This document shows positions 60,802 to 64,000 of a stretch of 64,000 nucleotides of DNA, piece by piece. This DNA is from Novosphingobium sp. JCM 18896. GTDB lineage: Bacteria; Pseudomonadota; Alphaproteobacteria; Sphingomonadales; Sphingomonadaceae. The notes beneath the pieces were generated by a model. The model ran no database searches and had not been told where the DNA came from. It was given only the letters and a program-made list of their open reading frames with translations. The number at the start of each line of letters is the position of its first letter. Position 1 is the first letter of the stretch. The stretch is from the NCBI RefSeq assembly GCF_025938095.1, contig NZ_JAPCZF010000004.1:310001-374000 (forward strand). Reading direction: 5' to 3'. The translations under genes were made by a program, and so were the position numbers.

Positions 60802-61617
60802 ATGCGTTGGGTGAACCGTCAAATCGATCGGAGCGGGCGGATCCTGCTCGGATCGCTACCGATCCTGTTGCTGGTGCTGCTCTACCTGTTCCTCGCGGCG
60901 CAGCGGCACGCAGCCAATCCGATGGACAAGATCCTGCCGCTGCCCACGGGCATGGCGCAAGGGATGGCGGCGCTGCTGTTCCAGCCGGACCAGCTGACCG
61001 GCCAGCTGATCTTCTGGGCGGATACCTTGGCGAGCCTGCAGCGGCTGGGCATCGGCCTGGGCATCGCGACCGTATCGGCCCTGGTGGTCGGTCTGGTCCT
61101 GGGCATCCTGCCGCCGGTCCGCGCCACTTTCGGCCCGCTGGTGACCGGCATCGCCGTGATCCCGCCGATCGCACTGCTGCCGATCCTGTTCATCGCCCTG
61201 GGCCTGGGCGAGACGGCCAAGGTCGCGCTCATCGTCATCGGCATCGCGCCGGTCATGGTGCGCGACATCATGGCCCACGTTTCCGCCCTCCCGCGCGAAC
61301 AGATCATCAAGGCGCAGACCTTGGGCGCCAGTTCCTGGCAGATCATGATCCGGGTGGCGCTGCCGCAGGCCATGCCGCGCCTGTTCCACGCGGTGAAGCT
61401 GGCGCTCGGTCCGGCCTGGGTCTTCCTGATCTCGGCCGAGGCGATCGCCTCCGACGTCGGCCTCGGCTACCGCATCTTCCTCGTTCGCCGCTATCTCTCG
61501 ATGGACGTCATCATCCCCTATGTCGCCTGGATCGCACTGCTCGCCATCTTGATGGACGTGGCCCTGACCGTGCTGAGCCAGCGTCTCTACCCCTGGGCAC
61601 ACGGAGCAAGCCATTGA
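60802..61617 (+). CDS. ABC transporter permease
   Basis: A 271-residue inner-membrane protein with about six hydrophobic segments of the BPD_transp_1 type (SsuC/NitT/TauT group). The EAA loop reads EQIIKAQTLGASSWQIMIRVALPQAMPRLFHAVKLALGPAWVFLI. It carries no cleavable signal. It is 40 bp downstream of the binding protein, and its stop overlaps the start of the ATPase gene (TTGA), so the subunits are coupled. Together they form an importer for the nitrogen compound used by the downstream enzymes. Confidence 0.9.
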   Translation: MRWVNRQIDRSGRILLGSLPILLLVLLYLFLAAQRHAANPMDKILPLPTGMAQGMAALLFQPDQLTGQLIFWADTLASLQRLGIGLGIATVSALVVGLVLGILPPVRATFGPLVTGIAVIPPIALLPILFIALGLGETAKVALIVIGIAPVMVRDIMAHVSALPREQIIKAQTLGASSWQIMIRVALPQAMPRLFHAVKLALGPAWVFLISAEAIASDVGLGYRIFLVRRYLSMDVIIPYVAWIALLAILMDVALTVLSQRLYPWAHGASH

Positions 61618-62426
61618 ACGCGCGCGCCGAAACCCTCCTCAGCCTGCGCGACGTCTGGGTCGAGTATGGCGACAAGATCGTCCTCGAAAAGGTGGATCTC
61701 GACATCGAGGCCGGCTCCTTCGTCTCGATCATCGGTCCGTCCGGCGCGGGCAAGTCCAGCCTGCTGCGGATCGTCCTCGGCCAGGAAGTGCCGACCCGCG
61801 GCAGCATCCTGCTCGACGGTACGCCGCTGACCCCCGAATGCGGTCCCGATCGCGGCGTCGTGTTCCAGCGCTACTCGGTGTTCCCGCACTTGTCGGTGCT
61901 GCGCAACACGGTGTTCGGCCTCGAATGCGAGAAGGCGCCGCTGACCGCGCGACTGTTCGGCAAGGCGCGCCGCGCCGCCGAGGCCGAAGCCGCCGAAATG
62001 CTGCACGCGGTCGGCCTGGGTGATTCCATGCATCTCTACCCGGCGCAGATGTCGGGCGGCATGCAGCAGCGGCTGGCGATCGCCCAGGCGCTGATCAAGC
62101 GGCCGCGCATCCTGCTGCTCGACGAGCCGTTCGGCGCGCTCGATCCCGGCATCCGCGCGGACATGCACACGCTGATCACCAAGCTGTGGCGCGACTATTC
62201 GCTGACGATCATCATGGTCACGCACGACATCCGCGAGGCCTTCTCGCTGGGGACGCGCGTGCTGGCGCTCGACAAGCGCCGCCACGATCCCCACGCGCCC
62301 CACCGCTTTGGCGCCACCGCGGTCTACGACCTGCCGCTGCGCCGCGATGAACAGCCGGCGAGCGAAGGCATCGTCGTCGTCGCCGACACCCCGCTCAGCA
62401 TCGAGGAGACTATTCGACATGGCTAG
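61614..62426 (+). CDS. ABC transporter ATP-binding protein
   Basis: A 270-residue ATPase of the nitrate/sulfonate/taurine group. Walker A is GPSGAGKSS (41-49), the signature motif MSGGMQQRLA and Walker B ILLLDEPFGALD follow, with the H-loop in MVTHDIREAF. The start is a TTG overlapping the permease stop (TTGA) with GGAG 7 bp upstream; no ATG near the family N-terminus exists, which makes this rare start convincing. A C-terminal extension (VYDLPLRRDEQPASEGIVVVADTPLSIEETIRH) is longer than usual. It overlaps the next gene by 8 bp. Confidence 0.9.
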   Translation: MNARAETLLSLRDVWVEYGDKIVLEKVDLDIEAGSFVSIIGPSGAGKSSLLRIVLGQEVPTRGSILLDGTPLTPECGPDRGVVFQRYSVFPHLSVLRNTVFGLECEKAPLTARLFGKARRAAEAEAAEMLHAVGLGDSMHLYPAQMSGGMQQRLAIAQALIKRPRILLLDEPFGALDPGIRADMHTLITKLWRDYSLTIIMVTHDIREAFSLGTRVLALDKRRHDPHAPHRFGATAVYDLPLRRDEQPASEGIVVVADTPLSIEETIRHG

Positions 62427-62889
62427 CGACACCGCGGGCCTGGCCCGGCTCAGCATGAGCCTTCCGGGCGATCTGTTCCGGCAGCTCGACATGATGGTCG
62501 AGGAGCGCGGCTTGCCGTCGCGATCGCAGCTGATCGCCGAGCTGATCCGTCACGCCCTGGCCGAGCACGAGGCCTTCACTCGCCCCGACGAGATGCTCGC
62601 GGGCACGATCACCATCGTCTACCGCGGCGATCGTGGCCGGGTGCGCCATCAGCTCGCGCAGACCCAGGCCGATTACCTCAAGGAGGTGATCTCGTCGCAG
62701 CACGTGTTCTTAGAGGACGACCAGTCGCTCGAGGTGCTGCTCGTCCAGGGACCGGCGCTGCTGCTCAAGGAACTGTGCGACGCGCTGCGCCGCGTGCGTG
62801 GGGTGCACCAGCTCCAGCTCGTCACGACGACCGCGCTGCTGCCGCCGCTTTACGACAAGGATGCCGAAGAAAAGGGAGTCGCGGCATGA
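62419..62889 (+). CDS. NikR-fold ribbon-helix-helix regulator lacking nickel ligands
   Basis: A 156-residue protein with the NikR layout: an N-terminal ribbon-helix-helix (LARLSMSLPGDLFRQLDMMVEERGLPSRSQLIAELIRHAL, residues 8-47) and a C-terminal ACT-like domain (GTITIVYRGDRGRVRHQL, then LEVLLVQGPALLLKELCDALRRVRGVHQLQLV). Aligned with E. coli NikR, the four nickel ligands His76, His87, His89 and Cys95 correspond here to Ala84, His95, Phe97 and Ser103; only one is kept. It should bind DNA but not nickel in the usual square-planar site. It overlaps the ATPase gene and is followed by an ATGA overlap. Confidence 0.8.
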   Translation: MASDTAGLARLSMSLPGDLFRQLDMMVEERGLPSRSQLIAELIRHALAEHEAFTRPDEMLAGTITIVYRGDRGRVRHQLAQTQADYLKEVISSQHVFLEDDQSLEVLLVQGPALLLKELCDALRRVRGVHQLQLVTTTALLPPLYDKDAEEKGVAA

Positions 62890-63710
62890 CCCAGGTTTTG
62901 GCAAATCCTTCGGCGGCACGCGATCACGCGCGCGCCATGGCGGGCACCGTGGTCGAGGCCATGCCGATCGTACCCCCGGTCGCGGGTGATCTGCCCGCGG
63001 GCGTTTCCGCCGACGACCTGCTGTGGGAAGAGACGATTGCGGCGGGCGGCTATGCCACGCGTCGGTTGGCGCGCGGCGATCGCCTGCGCTTGATCGATCT
63101 CGAGGGCGACGCCTGCGCATCGCTGCAAATCTTCAACGCCGAAATGCCGACCGAGAGGCTCAACGTCGCCGATACGGTGAAGATCCAGTGGAACGCCTAT
63201 CTCGGCGCGGGCAAGCTGCTGCTCTCGGACATGGGCCGGGTGCTGATGAGCCTGATCGAGGACGGGGCCGAGACGCACGATACCTTCTGCGGCACGTCCA
63301 ACGCCGAAACCAATGCCGCCAAGTACGGCAATGGCGCGAACAGCGGACCCTATCCGAACGGCCGCGATCGCCTGCTGCTCGGTGCCGCCAAGCACGGTCT
63401 GCAAAGGCGCGACGTCCATCCCTGCGTGAACCTGTTCAAGGGCGCGAAGATCGAGGCCGACGGCACGATCACGCCGCAGGTCGGGCCCTTCGCGCCGGGC
63501 CGCAGCCTGGTCCTGCGCGCCGAGATGGACGTGATCGTGGTGGTCGCCAACTGCCCCCACGTGCTCGATCCGCGCGAGGACTGGACCGTGACCCCGCTGC
63601 GCGCGACCGCCTGGCGCGGCCCGGTCACCTCGGCCGAAGATCCGGTCCGCAATGCGACGCCGGAGGGCCTGCGCGCCTTCCAGAACGTCGAAGACTATTT
63701 CCGTCGTTAA
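62886..63710 (+). CDS. urea carboxylase-associated protein 1 (UAAP1; carboxyguanidine deiminase subunit)
   Basis: A 274-residue protein of the DUF1989 family. Matching segments: LLWEETIAAGGYATRRLARGDRLRLIDLEGDACASLQIFNAE..TERLNVADTVKIQWNAYLGAGKLLLSDMGRVLMSLIEDGAETHDTFCG, then HGLQRRDVHPCVNLFKGAKIEADG. Conserved His, Asp and Cys residues (DTFC, HPCVNLF) are those expected of this family. Biochemical work on homologs assigns the pair UAAP1/UAAP2 to carboxyguanidine deiminase, converting carboxyguanidine to allophanate, rather than to urea metabolism. The ATG overlaps the preceding stop (ATGA). The gene symbol cgdA is used for characterised homologs, but orthology is not proven here. Confidence 0.85.
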   Translation: MTQVLANPSAARDHARAMAGTVVEAMPIVPPVAGDLPAGVSADDLLWEETIAAGGYATRRLARGDRLRLIDLEGDACASLQIFNAEMPTERLNVADTVKIQWNAYLGAGKLLLSDMGRVLMSLIEDGAETHDTFCGTSNAETNAAKYGNGANSGPYPNGRDRLLLGAAKHGLQRRDVHPCVNLFKGAKIEADGTITPQVGPFAPGRSLVLRAEMDVIVVVANCPHVLDPREDWTVTPLRATAWRGPVTSAEDPVRNATPEGLRAFQNVEDYFRR

Positions 63711-63726
63711 CGAGGACAGGCCCCAC

Positions 63727-64000
63727 ATGAGCGTCGATCCCCACCTTTCCGGCCTTTCCGGCACTGTCGTCCACGATGTCGTCGTGCCCGCGCGCGCGCC
63801 GTGGCTGCACCGCATCGCGGCCGGCCAAACGCTCCGCATCGTCGATCTCGAGGGCAACCAGGCCGTCGATTTCCTGCTCTATGCGGCTGAAGACGACGCC
63901 GAGCGCTATTCCGCCCAGGATACGGTCTCGGCCCAAGGCAACCTGTTCCTGCGCCAGGGAACCGTCCTGCGTTCGAACGAAGGGCGGCCGATGATGACGA
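63727..64000 (+). CDS. urea carboxylase-associated protein 2 (UAAP2), partial at right edge
   Basis: The first 91 codons are present and run off the window. The start ATG 63727 follows GAGGACAGG. The sequence GTVVHDVVVPARAPWLHRIAAGQTLRIVDLEGNQAVDFLLYAAEDDAERYSAQDTVSAQGNLFLRQGTVLRSNEGRPMMT parallels UAAP1 (RIVDLEGNQAVD vs RLIDLEGDACAS), showing that the two are distant paralogs that probably form a heteromer. The biotin-dependent carboxylase and allophanate hydrolase genes normally follow and should lie to the right. Confidence 0.85.
   Translation, partial: MSVDPHLSGLSGTVVHDVVVPARAPWLHRIAAGQTLRIVDLEGNQAVDFLLYAAEDDAERYSAQDTVSAQGNLFLRQGTVLRSNEGRPMMT

Noticed and set aside
1..64000. CRISPR arrays, tRNA or rRNA genes, phage attachment sites
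   Set aside because: No regularly spaced direct repeats, no cloverleaf-like sequence with a CCA end and no rRNA motifs were noticed on reading. A dedicated search was not possible.

Overview
The window comes from a high-GC alphaproteobacterium, most likely a sphingomonad (Novosphingobium, Sphingobium or Sphingomonas type). I infer this from gene content: six large TonB-dependent outer-membrane receptors in 64 kb, sulfatases, two Rieske oxygenases, many short-chain dehydrogenases and several TetR/LysR regulators. No rRNA, tRNA, CRISPR array, intact transposase or replication origin was seen, so this is an accessory catabolic region, not a core one.

Layout. 0.2-10.3 kb is a sulfatase locus: a divergent fusion sulfatase (minus strand), then a plus-strand run of TonB receptor, Tat-type sulfatase, arylsulfatase and second fusion sulfatase, ending in a truncated formylglycine-generating-enzyme gene. 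10.6-22.7 kb holds a Rieske oxygenase, LysR, SDR, peroxiredoxin-like protein, GlxA-type regulator, small isomerase-like protein, MAPEG protein, aldehyde dehydrogenase, TonB receptor and molbindin. An almost identical 20-bp dyad lies upstream of both the aldehyde dehydrogenase and the TonB receptor. A 141-bp direct repeat of one small gene brackets 12.1-22.7 kb, and decayed gene ends lie inside.

22.9-38.6 kb carries a CinA-type amidase, a TonB receptor, a frameshifted NTF2-like pseudogene, a phosphate-selective porin behind a four-unit Pho box, a tyrosine phosphatase-like protein and TonB receptor pair, a tandem double TetR regulator, an SDR, an MFS exporter and an S9 peptidase. 38.7-45.6 kb has another TonB receptor with a clear terminator, an AmpR-like/class A beta-lactamase divergent pair, DUF2322, a membrane protein and a fatty acid hydroxylase-fold protein. 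45.8-50.8 kb has a repeat-rich exported protein, a LapG-like peptidase, an M23 peptidase, an XRE regulator and an HlyD adaptor stub, perhaps remains of an adhesin secretion system.

51-58.9 kb contains LysR, trmL, and a TetR gene separated by a perfect 28-bp palindrome from a Rieske oxygenase, small protein and SDR operon, followed by an oppositely oriented TonB receptor and metallo-beta-lactamase-fold pair. 59.7 kb to the right edge is a tightly overlapping operon: ABC transporter (binding protein, permease, ATPase), a NikR-fold regulator missing most nickel ligands, and the two 'urea carboxylase-associated' proteins. This matches guanidine use via carboxyguanidine; the carboxylase itself should lie beyond the window.

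Functions are inferred from motifs and family resemblance read by eye; no database search was run.
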